Positions 15,112 through 23,818 of a stretch of 31,804 bases of DNA are shown piece after piece. The first letter of the stretch is position 1, and every line of letters starts with the position of its first letter. Position numbers and translations under genes: made by a program. The stretch covers positions 1 through 31,804 of the forward strand of contig JAJYLM010000005.1 of NCBI GenBank assembly GCA_021787655.1, read 5' to 3'. The notes below the pieces were generated by a model that had not been told where the DNA came from, searched no databases, and saw only the letters and a list, made by a program, of their open reading frames with translations. This DNA comes from a bacterium (GTDB lineage: Bacteria; JAMCPX01).

Positions 15112-17538
15112 ATGAATCAAACACTGCTGAAAACATCCGATTATCGGACAATTTCAACCGGGGAAGTATTCGAACAGCTTCAGTCGTCTGCAGACGGTCT
15201 CAAAGAAGCTGATGCGACCGATAGACAAAAAAGGTTCGGCTATAACGAAATAACGGAAGAGAAGAAAAACCCGTTTTTGGAATTCATCGGCCGCTACTGG
15301 GGACCTATGCCCTGGCTCCTGGAGCTGGCGATGGTACTTTCGTTTCTCCTGGATCGTCCGGTGGAAGGTATCATCATCCTTATCCTGCTGACCGTCAATG
15401 CCGTCATCGGTTATATCCATTCGCGCAATTCACAGCGTGCCGTAGAACTCCTGAAAAATAAACTGGCTGTTCAGGCCCGGGTTTTGAGAGACGGAAAACT
15501 GATCCTGAAAAACGCACGGGAGGTCGTCCCGGGCGATGTCATCCTCATCAAGCTCGGGGACATCATACCTGCGGATGCAAAGATCCTGGGAGACCCGATC
15601 TCGGTTGACGAATCGTCGCTTACCGGCGAATCACTGCCCAAAGAGGCCCATCAGGCGGACATCGTCTTTTCGGGGGCGATCGTCAAGCGGGGCGAGACGC
15701 GGTGCATTGTCGTCAACACGGGAGCAAACACCTACTTCGGCCGGACTGCTGAACTGGTCAAAATAGCAAAACCGAAGTCCCACCAGGAAGAAGTCATGAT
15801 GACCATCGTGAAATACATGATGTATCTCGGTATCGCCGCATCACTGGTCGTCGCCGGATACGCATTCGTCATCCACATTCAGCCGCTCCTCATCGTTACG
15901 TTCATCGTCACGTTCCTCATGGGAGCTGTTCCTGTTGCTCTGCCGGCGGTGCTCACGATCGTGCAGGCCGCAGGTGCGGTGGAACTGTCCAAGAAAAATA
16001 TCCTCGTCACGAAGCTCGACTCCGTCGAGGACGCTTCTTCCATCGACATCCTCTGCCTCGACAAAACGGGGACCATAACGCAGAATAATCTGTCGGTAAC
16101 GGACAGCGTTTCGTTCAACGGCTGCTCGAAGGAGGATGTGGTACGGCTGGCCATGCTCGCATCCCAGGAGAAAGGCATGGACGCAATCGATCTCGCCATT
16201 ATTCACTACGGCAAGTCTCTGGGTATCGACAAGCTCGTTGGCGGATACAACCAGATCTCGTTCACGCCGTTTGATCCGGCTATCAAGCGGACCGAGGCGA
16301 TCATCGAGGGCAAGGGCGAAAAGTTCAAGGTCGTCAAGGGTGCCGCCCAGACGATCATCGGACTCAGCAGGGAGATGGACAGCGCTACGATGGAAACGAT
16401 CGAAGCAGCGGTAAAGTCATACTCCCTGAAAGGTTACCGGACACTTGCCGTGGGAAGAACAGCCGGGATGGATTCCGACGTCCTGAAGTTTGTCGGATTG
16501 GTCGCACTCGCCGATCCCCCGCGAAAATGCGCTGCAAAAATGATCCAGGAACTGCGGGAACTCGGCATTAAACCCATGATGCTCACGGGCGATCATGCGG
16601 CAATAGCGAAGCATATCGCAGAAGAAGTCGGTATCGGGAGCAAGGTCATCCGGATGACGGACATCAAGGACCTGCCTGAAGAGGAACAGATCAAAATCGT
16701 GAAGGAGAGCGACGGATTCGCCCAGATCTATCCTGAAGACAAATACCGTATCGTCAAGCTGCTGCAGTCGAGCGGGCATACCGTGGGTATGACCGGCGAC
16801 GGGGTCAACGACGCCCCTGCACTGAAGCAGGCAGAAATGGGTATTGCGGTGAGCAATTCCACGGACGTTGCAAAGGCATCGGCAAGCGTCGTTCTGACCG
16901 AAGACGGCATCAACGTCATCGTCGATGCTATCAAGGTAAGCAGGGAGACGTTCCAGCGGATGCTTTCCTGGGTGATCAACAAGGAAACGAAGGTTATCGG
17001 GTTCGTGGGGGTGCTGACCGTAGGGTTCTTCTGGCTGCACAGGCTGGTACTGTCGCTGTTGGGCATGTCCCTGCTGGTCTTTGCGAACGACTTTATAACC
17101 ATGTCCCTCGCAACGGACAATGTACAGCACACCAGCAATCCAAATACATGGAACGTGAAAGACATTACCATTGCCTCCCTGGTCCTGGGGATACTGCTGA
17201 TACTGGAAACGATCGTCGTCATGCTTATCGGGAAAAGATACTTCGATATTTCCGATGCCCGGATGCCGACCCTTGTCCTGCTCAACCTTGTATTTGCGAG
17301 CCAGTTCAGGATCCTGATTGTCAGGGAACGCCAGCACTTCTGGTCATCGAAACCGGGCAGGGAACTGCTCATCTCGACGTTTGCGGCTGTCGTGCTGTTC
17401 GTGATACTCGGCACCTACGGATGGCTCATCCCGTCGCTGACATTCGGTAAGGTACTGCTGGTGCTGGCACTATCGGCCCTGTTTACCCTGGGACTTGATT
17501 TTCCCAAGTACTCCATATTCAAGAAACTCGGGCTTTAG
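15112..17538 (+). CDS. P3A-type plasma-membrane H+-ATPase
   Basis: The 808-residue P-type ATPase would pump protons out of the cytoplasm using ATP. It shows TGES (171-174) in the actuator domain, PVALP (274-278) in M4, the phosphorylated Asp317 in DKTGT, the hinge TGDGVNDAPALKQAEMG (561-577) and about ten membrane helices. It lacks N-terminal heavy-metal domains and the Ca2+-pump carboxylates. Asp660 in VFANDFITMS aligns with the essential M6 Asp (AHA2 Asp684) of plant and fungal proton pumps, which supports H+ as the ion. It has no long C-terminal autoinhibitory tail: the protein ends 7 residues after a FPKY motif. The ATG at 15112 has only a weak purine stretch (AGGGG) upstream. It stands alone, followed by a convergent tRNA gene. 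Confidence 0.95.
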   Translation: MNQTLLKTSDYRTISTGEVFEQLQSSADGLKEADATDRQKRFGYNEITEEKKNPFLEFIGRYWGPMPWLLELAMVLSFLLDRPVEGIIILILLTVNAVIGYIHSRNSQRAVELLKNKLAVQARVLRDGKLILKNAREVVPGDVILIKLGDIIPADAKILGDPISVDESSLTGESLPKEAHQADIVFSGAIVKRGETRCIVVNTGANTYFGRTAELVKIAKPKSHQEEVMMTIVKYMMYLGIAASLVVAGYAFVIHIQPLLIVTFIVTFLMGAVPVALPAVLTIVQAAGAVELSKKNILVTKLDSVEDASSIDILCLDKTGTITQNNLSVTDSVSFNGCSKEDVVRLAMLASQEKGMDAIDLAIIHYGKSLGIDKLVGGYNQISFTPFDPAIKRTEAIIEGKGEKFKVVKGAAQTIIGLSREMDSATMETIEAAVKSYSLKGYRTLAVGRTAGMDSDVLKFVGLVALADPPRKCAAKMIQELRELGIKPMMLTGDHAAIAKHIAEEVGIGSKVIRMTDIKDLPEEEQIKIVKESDGFAQIYPEDKYRIVKLLQSSGHTVGMTGDGVNDAPALKQAEMGIAVSNSTDVAKASASVVLTEDGINVIVDAIKVSRETFQRMLSWVINKETKVIGFVGVLTVGFFWLHRLVLSLLGMSLLVFANDFITMSLATDNVQHTSNPNTWNVKDITIASLVLGILLILETIVVMLIGKRYFDISDARMPTLVLLNLVFASQFRILIVRERQHFWSSKPGRELLISTFAAVVLFVILGTYGWLIPSLTFGKVLLVLALSALFTLGLDFPKYSIFKKLGL

Positions 17539-17578
17539 AGGTGCGACGGGCGCAGCACCCGGGTAGTATTGAATGGAA

Positions 17579-17652
<74 letters not shown>

Positions 17653-17665
17653 ACAAGTTCTGTTT

Positions 17666-17694
17666 TATATAATGACTGTCTATCCTCTTGTCAA
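17666..17694 (-). promoter_or_regulatory. Near-consensus sigma70 promoter of tRNA-Gln
   Basis: On the minus strand a perfect TTGACA (17694..17689), a 17-nt spacer and TATATA (17671..17666) lie 13 nt before the mature tRNA 5' end. The spacing and sequence are ideal for a stable-RNA promoter. The stretch 17695-17892 between it and the mutase stop codon contains no gene or terminator that I can support. Confidence 0.75.
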
Positions 17695-17892
17695 CAGGAA
17701 GGACAGGTATGCCGGATCCGGCAGGAGCGTACTTCAAATCATCTTGGAAGAATGCTGCAAAAATCAAGATATGCGCCCTGTTGGTCAGAGCCAGTCACCC
17801 TCAAGAACTGCAGGACACTTCACCAACTATCTCTCTCCCGATTGACGAGCTGCAGCAGCTTACTCAGGCTTGAACAACCGGAGACCGGCAGG

Positions 17893-19542
17893 CTAACGGT
17901 ATTCGCCGAACACTTCTCTGAGCGCAGCGGAGATCTCACCGATGGATGCGTAAGCCTTCACTGCTTCGTAGATAAACGGCATGAGGTTTTCCGCTGAACC
18001 GGCCGCCTGTTTCAGGTGCTTCAGAGACTGTTCCACTGCCCTGCCGTCCCTCGTGCTGCGGACATCGTCGAGCCGTTTGACCTGTGCCTTCTCAATCTCC
18101 GGATCAACCCTGAGCAGGCCGATGGGAGTTTGATCGTGGTCCGTGAATTCGTTGACACCGACCACGATGCTCTCTTTTCTTTCAATGGCCTGCTGGTACC
18201 GGTACGCGGATTCCTCGATCTCGTTTTTGAACGATCCATTCTGGATCCACTTTATGGCTCCGCCCGATTTTGCGATCCTGTCGAGGTAGCTGCCGACCCG
18301 CTGCTCGATCTCGGCGGTCAGCGACTCGACGGCGTACGAGCCTGCAAACGGGTCGACAAAATCGGCAACACCCGACTCGTGTGCAATGATCTGCTGTGTC
18401 CTCAGCGCAAGTCTGACGGACGCCTCCGTCGGCAGTGCGAGTGCTTCATCCCGTGAATTCGTGTGCAGGGACTGGGTGCCCCCCAGCACCGCGGCCAGTG
18501 CCTGAATGGTGACCCGGACGACGTTGTTGTCCGGCTGCTGGGCCGTCAGGGTCGCCCCGCAGGTCTGGGTATGGAACCGGAGCATCATGGACTTCGGACT
18601 CTTTGCATTGAACTGGTGCTTCATGATGCCTGCCCATATCTTCCGGGCTGCCCTGAATTTTGCTATCTCTTCGATCAGGCCGTTGTGGACACCGAAGAAA
18701 AAAGAAAGCCGCGGGGCAAACTCATCGACATCCATGCCCGCACGTATGCCGCTTTTCACGTACTCGATCGCATCGGCAAAGGTGAATGCGAGCTCCTGGA
18801 CGGCATTCGCTCCCGCCTCCCGTATGTGATAGCCGGATATGCTGATGGTGTTGAAACTGGGCAGGTGTTTTTTGCAGTATGAAAAAATGTCCGTTGTAAT
18901 GCGAAGGGACGGCTCGACCGGAAAAATGTAGGTCCCCCGCGCGATGTATTCCTTGAGGATATCGTTCTGGATCGTTCCTTCCAGCTTGCCATGGGCAACG
19001 CGCTGCTGGTCCGCAACCGCCATGTACATCGCAAGCAGGATTGCCGCCGTTGCATTGATCGTCATGGATGTGCTGACCTTGTCCAGCGGTATCCCGTCGA
19101 ACAGCACCTCCATGTCCCTGAGCGTATCGATGGCAACACCGACACGCCCGACCTCTCCTGCACTGACCGGGTCGTCCGAATCGTACCCCATCTGCGTCGG
19201 AAGGTCGAAGGCGACGGAAAGCCCTGTCTGTCCTGCGTCGAGCAGGAGCTTGAACCGCTGGTTCGTTTTCAATGCATTGCCAAACCCTGCGTACTGGCGC
19301 ATGGTCCAGAACCGCGACCGGTACATGAGCGGTTGTATGCCCCTGGTAAACGGGTATTCGCCGGGAAACCCTGCATCCGAACGGTAATCAAGGGCTTCGG
19401 TATCGATCGGCGTATACAGGGGCTCCACCGGTATTTCCGACGTGGTAATAAAGTTTTTTTTCCGCTGCCCGGATTCGCCCTGTTTCTGCTTCCAGCGCTC
19501 AACATCCTGTTTGAGCAGATCCTGCCCGTGCGTCGTCGTCAT
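17893..19542 (-). CDS. Methylmalonyl-CoA mutase, large (catalytic) subunit
   Basis: TIM-barrel half of the adenosylcobalamin-dependent mutase that interconverts succinyl-CoA and methylmalonyl-CoA. At 549 residues it holds only the substrate barrel; the B12-binding domain (DxHxxG) is absent and must be a separate small-subunit gene, not in this window. Tyr84 (MRQYAGFG) and Arg214 (EPSLRI), which by alignment match Tyr89 and Arg207 of the Propionibacterium enzyme, favour methylmalonyl-CoA over isobutyryl-CoA as substrate. His239 (SGYHIREAG) matches the catalytic His244. The start codon ATG overlaps the biotin-carrier stop as ATGA, so the two are translationally coupled. Together they suggest a propionyl-CoA/succinyl-CoA route. 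No chaperone (MeaB) gene is adjacent. Confidence 0.95.
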   Translation of the reverse strand: MTTTHGQDLLKQDVERWKQKQGESGQRKKNFITTSEIPVEPLYTPIDTEALDYRSDAGFPGEYPFTRGIQPLMYRSRFWTMRQYAGFGNALKTNQRFKLLLDAGQTGLSVAFDLPTQMGYDSDDPVSAGEVGRVGVAIDTLRDMEVLFDGIPLDKVSTSMTINATAAILLAMYMAVADQQRVAHGKLEGTIQNDILKEYIARGTYIFPVEPSLRITTDIFSYCKKHLPSFNTISISGYHIREAGANAVQELAFTFADAIEYVKSGIRAGMDVDEFAPRLSFFFGVHNGLIEEIAKFRAARKIWAGIMKHQFNAKSPKSMMLRFHTQTCGATLTAQQPDNNVVRVTIQALAAVLGGTQSLHTNSRDEALALPTEASVRLALRTQQIIAHESGVADFVDPFAGSYAVESLTAEIEQRVGSYLDRIAKSGGAIKWIQNGSFKNEIEESAYRYQQAIERKESIVVGVNEFTDHDQTPIGLLRVDPEIEKAQVKRLDDVRSTRDGRAVEQSLKHLKQAAGSAENLMPFIYEAVKAYASIGEISAALREVFGEYR

Positions 19543-20066
19543 AACGGAATCCTCGTGTCGATTTCCAGCAGCGCGGCATTATTTTCAACCTTGTCTCCGG
19601 TCTTGACGTACACCCCGGTCACCATGCCGTCTGCCGGCGATTTCAGTTCGTTTTCCATCTTCATTGCTTCGATGACGATCAGGGGCTGTCCCTTCTTTAC
19701 CTTGATGCCCTTTTCCACCTTCACAGCCACGATCTTGCCGGGTATGGTCGCCGCGATCTTGAAGAGGGCCTGATCCTCGTGGAGCTTCCGGTCCTTTCCC
19801 TTCATGACGCCGGATTCATTCCGTATCGTTACCGAAAAATTATGTCCGTTGACGCTGACCGTGTTCAGGGACTTGTTTTTGTGAAACACGACATCGTACG
19901 ACCGGCCGTGGCTCAGCAGGGAGTACACGCTGACATCGTTGTGCCGTATGCGGGACACATCGACGACAACATCCCGGCCGTCAACCAGACACATGTACGT
20001 TCCCTTCTCTTCCTTGACGATATCGACCGTATGTTCGGTATCGTCTATGTCTATGCGTATCTTCAT
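19539..20066 (-). CDS. Biotin carboxyl carrier protein (biotinyl domain)
   Basis: A 175-residue protein whose C-terminal third (about 105-172) is a biotinyl domain. It has the signature EAMKM with the biotin-accepting Lys136, flanked by the usual PGKIVAVKVEKG and VKTGDKVENNAALLEID halves of the barrel. The N-terminal 100 residues are beta-rich and resemble the linker domain of propionyl-CoA/pyruvate-carboxylase-type alpha subunits, as though a BT-BCCP tail had been split off. It would carry CO2 between a biotin carboxylase and a carboxyltransferase, or serve a methylmalonyl-CoA decarboxylase. Neither partner gene is in the window. The overlap with the mutase gene points to methylmalonyl-CoA. 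The Shine-Dalgarno is weak and distant (GGAG about 12 nt before the ATG). Confidence 0.92.
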   Translation of the reverse strand: MKIRIDIDDTEHTVDIVKEEKGTYMCLVDGRDVVVDVSRIRHNDVSVYSLLSHGRSYDVVFHKNKSLNTVSVNGHNFSVTIRNESGVMKGKDRKLHEDQALFKIAATIPGKIVAVKVEKGIKVKKGQPLIVIEAMKMENELKSPADGMVTGVYVKTGDKVENNAALLEIDTRIPL

Positions 20067-20120
20067 CGTGTGTCGTCTCCATTCTCCCCGCTTGTACGGG
20101 CACCAGCGTACCGTCTGCGG

Positions 20121-20780
20121 TTAAACCTTTTTGCTCCTTCTTTTGACCGCCCGCAAAATGCCCGGCAGCCCGACATTGAGCGCGAGATTGACGAAGGGAT
20201 CGGGCACGACTATCCCGGGATCGGCAAACGCATTGTACAGAACAAAGGTGTCCCCCTCTGAATACGGGACCAGTGTCCACGATCCTCTGTCCGATTTCAT
20301 ATTGCCGGTGAGCATCTCCCACGAGTTCTTCCACACGTTATCCTGGACGAGGTCAGTCAGTTTTATGATATACCAGAGATCCTTCAGGGGCCATGGCATG
20401 TCCAGAAGATTAAAGAAATACCCCGTTGCGCCGTTCATGCTGCCGACGCGGTGCTCCCGCAGGAAATCCATCAGGAGTTCCGGGTTGGACGAGGCACGAT
20501 CGAATTTCAGGTCGAGCGCCTGCTGCACAACTGCAGGATCGAAGAGTATGCTCTCTTTGATGTTCGGCATGAACTCCTTGAAGTTGTTGTGATCGTGTAT
20601 GACAGACCACACCTTATCGACCGGAACATCAAGAACCGCCACAGCCATGCCGGTTTTGATGCCCGTACCCTGGACCGACTCAAATGTCCGTACGATCCCG
20701 CCGCGCCGGACATCTGCGACCTCCTGTTCCGTCAGGCGCAGGCCATACTTTTCTTCTAAATGCTCTTGTGTCAATTCCAT
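20121..20780 (-). CDS. SRPBCC (START/Coq10-like) superfamily protein
   Basis: The 219-residue protein contains a helix-grip lipid-binding fold. The strand TGMAVAVLDVPVDKVWSVIHDHNNFKEFMPNIKES (about 43-77) is the typical opening of polyketide-cyclase/START-like domains. A central hydrophobic segment near FFNLLDMPWPLKD and the long C-terminal helix ending in a basic tail (RAVKRRSKKV) follow. Such domains bind hydrophobic ligands, but the ligand is unknown. It has no signal peptide. It lies between ligA and the biotin carrier in the same direction, with gaps of 98 and 54 bp. AAAGG lies about 11 nt ahead of the ATG, within a small 5-bp hairpin (20788-20800). Confidence 0.75.
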   Translation of the reverse strand: MELTQEHLEEKYGLRLTEQEVADVRRGGIVRTFESVQGTGIKTGMAVAVLDVPVDKVWSVIHDHNNFKEFMPNIKESILFDPAVVQQALDLKFDRASSNPELLMDFLREHRVGSMNGATGYFFNLLDMPWPLKDLWYIIKLTDLVQDNVWKNSWEMLTGNMKSDRGSWTLVPYSEGDTFVLYNAFADPGIVVPDPFVNLALNVGLPGILRAVKRRSKKV

Positions 20781-20878
20781 GCAAAACAGCCTTTCAGGCT
20801 AACTATCATCTCTCCAGGGGAAGTGCAAGCCCGCAGATCAACAGTCATTCTGCCGGGACGTTCCGTGCTGGTACCGGT

Positions 20879-22888
20879 TCATCCCCGGACGAGCTTCATA
20901 AATTGATCTTCGGACAGTACGGAAAGGCCCAGGGCGTGTGCCTTATCGAGTTTTGACCCCGGCTGGTCTCCGGCAACAACGTAGTCAACCTTCTTACTCA
21001 CGGACTCCGTGACACTTCCGCCGTTCTCCTCGACCATCTGTTTTGCCTGATCCCTCGACAACCCGGCAAGCCCACCGGTAAAAACAAACCTCTTTCCCTT
21101 CAAATGCCCGCTGACCGCCTTTTCATAAGGATTATTCAGCCGGAGATATGCCTTCAATTTCTTCAGAAGGTCCTGGTTCTCTTTCGTGTGGAAAAAATCG
21201 TGGATGCTCTCGGCGATCCCGGGACCTATGCCCTCGATGTTTCTCAGTTCTTCATCCTGCGCCTTTTCTATGTCGCCGATGTCTTTGAAGTTCATCGCGA
21301 GCGTCCGTGCGATGTGTTCGCCGACATGCAGGATTCCGAGCGCAAAGAGAAAGCGATCGAGCTGTGCGTCCCTGCTTTTCCGGATTGCATCGATGAGCTT
21401 CCGGGCGAGCACGTCACCCATGCGGTCGATGGAAACGATGTCTTGCTCCGTGAGACTGTACAGAGAGGAGACATCCCCGATGATCCTGTTATCGACGAAC
21501 GTACCGATCCACTTCTCCCCGAGACCCTCTATGTCCATGGCACCTTTCATTGCAAAATGCCGGATGCGTTCCTTGACCTGTGCCGGACACGATATGTTGA
21601 TACACCGGTAAAAAACCTCATCGTCGAGTTTTTCGACCCTCGAACCGCAGACCGGGCATTTTTCGGGCATCCGGAACGGCTTTTCCTTCCCCGTTCTTCT
21701 GTCCCTGACCACGCTGACAACGTCGGGGATGACATCCCCTGCCCTCTCCACAACGACCGTATCCCCTATCCGCACGTCTTTCTTATCAATCTCATCCTGG
21801 TTGTGGAGCGTCGAGCGCTGGATCCGTGCGCCTCCTATGTTCACCGGTTCGAGCAGTGCAACAGGCGTCAGGATGCCTGTCCTGCCGACCTGGGGTACGA
21901 TATCGATGACCCTGGTCACTGCGGACCGGGGCTTGAACTTGTAGGCAATAGCCCAGCGGGGATTCCGGGATACCTCGCCGAGAGACCGCTGCAGGGAGAG
22001 CTGGTTAATCTTGAAAACGACGCCGTCGCATTCGTAGGGGAGCGAGTCCCGCAGGGTATCCAGGGACACGAAGTATTCAAACACGGCCTCCCTGCTCTTC
22101 AGGAGTTTGTTCTGCGGGTTTGTCTTCAATCCCCATGCCCTGAAATGCTCCAGCATCCCGGTGTGCGTTTTGAATTCAATGCCTTCGTAACTGCCTGCTG
22201 CGTACAGGATGATGTCAAGGTTTCGTTGCGCCGTGATTCTCGGATCGAGCTGCCGCAGGGAACCGGCAGCAGCGTTCCGGGGATTGCTGAATACGGGCTC
22301 GCCCTGTTCCTCCCGCAGCGTATTGAGGCTGAGGAAGTCCTTCTTGTTCATGATGACTTCTCCGCGCACCTCGATCCTCTTTGGCGCGGCGCAGGTGTCC
22401 TCGAACAGGTGCAGGGGGATGCTCCTGATGGTCCTGAGGTTTTGGGTCACGTCCTCCCCGACAGAGCCGTCACCCCGTGTCGAGCCGACGGTAAAGACAC
22501 CGTTTTCATAGACGAGTTCAACGCCGAGCCCGTCCAGCTTCGGTTCTCCCACGAAATCATAGAACCCCTCCCTGCCCAGAAACCTGTTTGCCCGTTCGAC
22601 GAACTGATCGAACTCATCGTTTGAGAATACGTTGTCGAGGCTGAGCATGGGCACCGTATGACGGAGCTGCCCGAACTTGTCCACAGGCTGTGCCCCGACA
22701 CGCCTGGTTGGCGAATCGGGATTCTGGAACTGGGGAAACTGTTCTTCGAGATCCTTCAATTCCCTGAACAGGAGATCGTATTCATGGTCGGAGATCTCCG
22801 GAGCATCAAGCACATAATAACGATAGTTATGGTGCTCCAGGGTGGTGCGCAGTTCCTGTATTCTTTTTTCAGCTTCGCGAGGATTCAT
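20879..22888 (-). CDS. ligA: NAD+-dependent DNA ligase
   Basis: Seals nicks in replication and repair using NAD+. Numbered from ATG 22888 (669 aa, the normal length): Ia domain with YYVLDAPEISDHEYD (24-38), adenylated Lys117 in EPKLDG, the OB fold, a four-Cys zinc finger (CPVCG...CINISCP), helix-hairpin-helix repeats and a C-terminal BRCT domain (about 592-669, GKRFVFTGGLAG). The frame is open another 32 codons to 22984, but that extension is Cys/Gly-rich, unlike any LigA N-terminus, and would approach the divergent tRNA-Leu promoter. Shine-Dalgarno is not evident at 22888. A weak TACAAC hexamer lies 10 nt before the ATG. Confidence 0.97.
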   Translation of the reverse strand: MNPREAEKRIQELRTTLEHHNYRYYVLDAPEISDHEYDLLFRELKDLEEQFPQFQNPDSPTRRVGAQPVDKFGQLRHTVPMLSLDNVFSNDEFDQFVERANRFLGREGFYDFVGEPKLDGLGVELVYENGVFTVGSTRGDGSVGEDVTQNLRTIRSIPLHLFEDTCAAPKRIEVRGEVIMNKKDFLSLNTLREEQGEPVFSNPRNAAAGSLRQLDPRITAQRNLDIILYAAGSYEGIEFKTHTGMLEHFRAWGLKTNPQNKLLKSREAVFEYFVSLDTLRDSLPYECDGVVFKINQLSLQRSLGEVSRNPRWAIAYKFKPRSAVTRVIDIVPQVGRTGILTPVALLEPVNIGGARIQRSTLHNQDEIDKKDVRIGDTVVVERAGDVIPDVVSVVRDRRTGKEKPFRMPEKCPVCGSRVEKLDDEVFYRCINISCPAQVKERIRHFAMKGAMDIEGLGEKWIGTFVDNRIIGDVSSLYSLTEQDIVSIDRMGDVLARKLIDAIRKSRDAQLDRFLFALGILHVGEHIARTLAMNFKDIGDIEKAQDEELRNIEGIGPGIAESIHDFFHTKENQDLLKKLKAYLRLNNPYEKAVSGHLKGKRFVFTGGLAGLSRDQAKQMVEENGGSVTESVSKKVDYVVAGDQPGSKLDKAHALGLSVLSEDQFMKLVRG

Positions 22889-22997
22889 GGACGTATCCGT
22901 TGTAGCATATTTAGCAGGATAACAAAACCGAATCAACCGGCAGGGAGAGCCGTGCAGACCACTGCCGAAACCGCATAAAAACACCCTCTTATCTTGT

Positions 22998-23028
22998 TTG
23001 ACTTTACAGTGAAAATATTATTTACAAT
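22998..23028 (+). promoter_or_regulatory. Candidate promoter of tRNA-Leu and the genes behind it
   Basis: TTGACT (22998-23003) is followed after 17 nt by TTTACA or after 19 nt by TACAAT (23023-23028). The box ends only 7-9 nt before the mature tRNA 5' end at 23036. It is the only promoter-like sequence between ligA and the tRNA. Confidence 0.4.
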
Positions 23029-23035
23029 ATGCAAT

Positions 23036-23121
23036 GCCTGGGTGGCGGAACTGGTAGACGCAAGGGACTTAAAATCCCTCGGGGCTCAAACTCCATGCCG
23101 GTTCGATCCCGGCCCCAGGCA
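23036..23121 (+). tRNA. tRNA-Leu (anticodon TAA)
   Basis: A class II tRNA of 86 nt: acceptor GCCTGGG/CCCAGGC, anticodon stem AGGGA/TCCCT with loop CTTAAAA (anticodon TAA, reads TTA), a long variable arm typical of Leu, T-arm GCCGG-TTCGATC-CCGGC and discriminator A (23121). CCA is not encoded. The next gene's ribosome binding site begins 10 nt after its 3' end. Confidence 0.97.
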
Positions 23122-23143
23122 GTATTTCGTAAAGGAGGTTGCT

Positions 23144-23764
23144 ATGAAAAATGCGATCGTATGGCTCGGGCATGCAAGCTTCAGGATATCCGGCGGCACG
23201 ATACTCTACATCGATCCATGGCAATTAAAGAAGTCGGAACCAAAGGCCGACATCATCCTCATTACGCACGATCACTTCGATCATCTTTCAGTACCGGACA
23301 TCGGCAAGATAAGGAAGAAAGACTCCATTATCGTGACGACGGCTTCCGTAAAAAAACAATTGGACGGGGACGTCCGTACCGTCAAGCCCGGGGACACGCT
23401 GACCATAGGAACCGTCAGCATCAGTGCTGTCCCTGCGTATAACCCGTCAAAACCATTCCACCCGAAAGATGCCGGCAATGTCGGGTTCATCATTACAATG
23501 AACGGGGAACGCATTTACCATACCGGTGACACCGAGTTCATCGAAGAGATGAAATCTCTCAGTGCTGACATACTCCTGGTGCCCGTCGGCGGCAACTATA
23601 CCGCCGACGCTGACAACGCTGCAAAGATTGCCGGTGCTGTGAAGCCGAAGCTGGCAATACCTATGCACTGGGGAACCCTTCAGGACGTCGCCGGCAGGGA
23701 TGCTGCAGAACGGTTTAAGAAGATGGCCGGGGTACCGGTTGACATACTGGTACAGGAATCATAA
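23144..23764 (+). CDS. Metallo-beta-lactamase-fold hydrolase, UPF0173/YtkL type
   Basis: The 206-residue protein has the compact MBL fold of the UPF0173 group. It shows WLGHASFRI at the N-terminus, the metal motif THDHFDH (His42, His44, Asp46, His47), YHTGDTE with a metal-bridging Asp, and a C-terminal PMHWGT. Natural substrates of this group are not established. Start ATG 23144 is set by a strong AAAGGAGGT (23131-23139); the open frame continues upstream but would run through the tRNA-Leu gene, so it is not used. It is only 22 bp after the tRNA and 54 bp before the aldehyde dehydrogenase, so all three may be one transcript. Confidence 0.93.
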   Translation: MKNAIVWLGHASFRISGGTILYIDPWQLKKSEPKADIILITHDHFDHLSVPDIGKIRKKDSIIVTTASVKKQLDGDVRTVKPGDTLTIGTVSISAVPAYNPSKPFHPKDAGNVGFIITMNGERIYHTGDTEFIEEMKSLSADILLVPVGGNYTADADNAAKIAGAVKPKLAIPMHWGTLQDVAGRDAAERFKKMAGVPVDILVQES

Positions 23765-23818
23765 CCGGCAGGCACGGCAACAAACAGAATTGAGGAATAC
23801 TATAAAGGAGGTTTCACA

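Noticed and set aside
14873..15157. 95-codon N-terminal extension of the CorC-like gene
   Set aside because: It would overlap the start of the divergent ATPase and contains no family sequence; the promoter (14880-14907) lies within it.
16417..17337. 306-codon minus-strand frame opposite the H+-ATPase
   Set aside because: Shadow of the ATPase; composition is His/Gln/Asp-rich with no motif, and it has no promoter or ribosome binding site.
17540..17559. Hairpin GGTGC/GCACC after the H+-ATPase
   Set aside because: Only 5 bp with a 10-nt loop and no T-run; too weak to call a terminator.
17688..17873. 61-codon plus-strand frame between tRNA-Gln and the mutase
   Set aside because: It starts inside the tRNA promoter region, has no ribosome binding site and no coherent protein pattern.
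21104..22624. 506-codon open frame on the plus strand opposite ligA
   Set aside because: It lies entirely antisense to an unmistakable ligA with all catalytic motifs; the translation is Pro/Arg/Asp-rich, low in recognisable pattern, and has no ribosome binding site. Long antisense frames are common in GC-rich genes.
22889..22984. 32-codon N-terminal extension of ligA
   Set aside because: It matches no LigA N-terminus and lacks a ribosome binding site; MNPREAEKRIQELR is the natural start.
22994..23143. Extended start of the MBL hydrolase frame through the tRNA-Leu gene
   Set aside because: The tRNA occupies 23036-23121, and the strong Shine-Dalgarno at 23131-23139 fixes ATG 23144.
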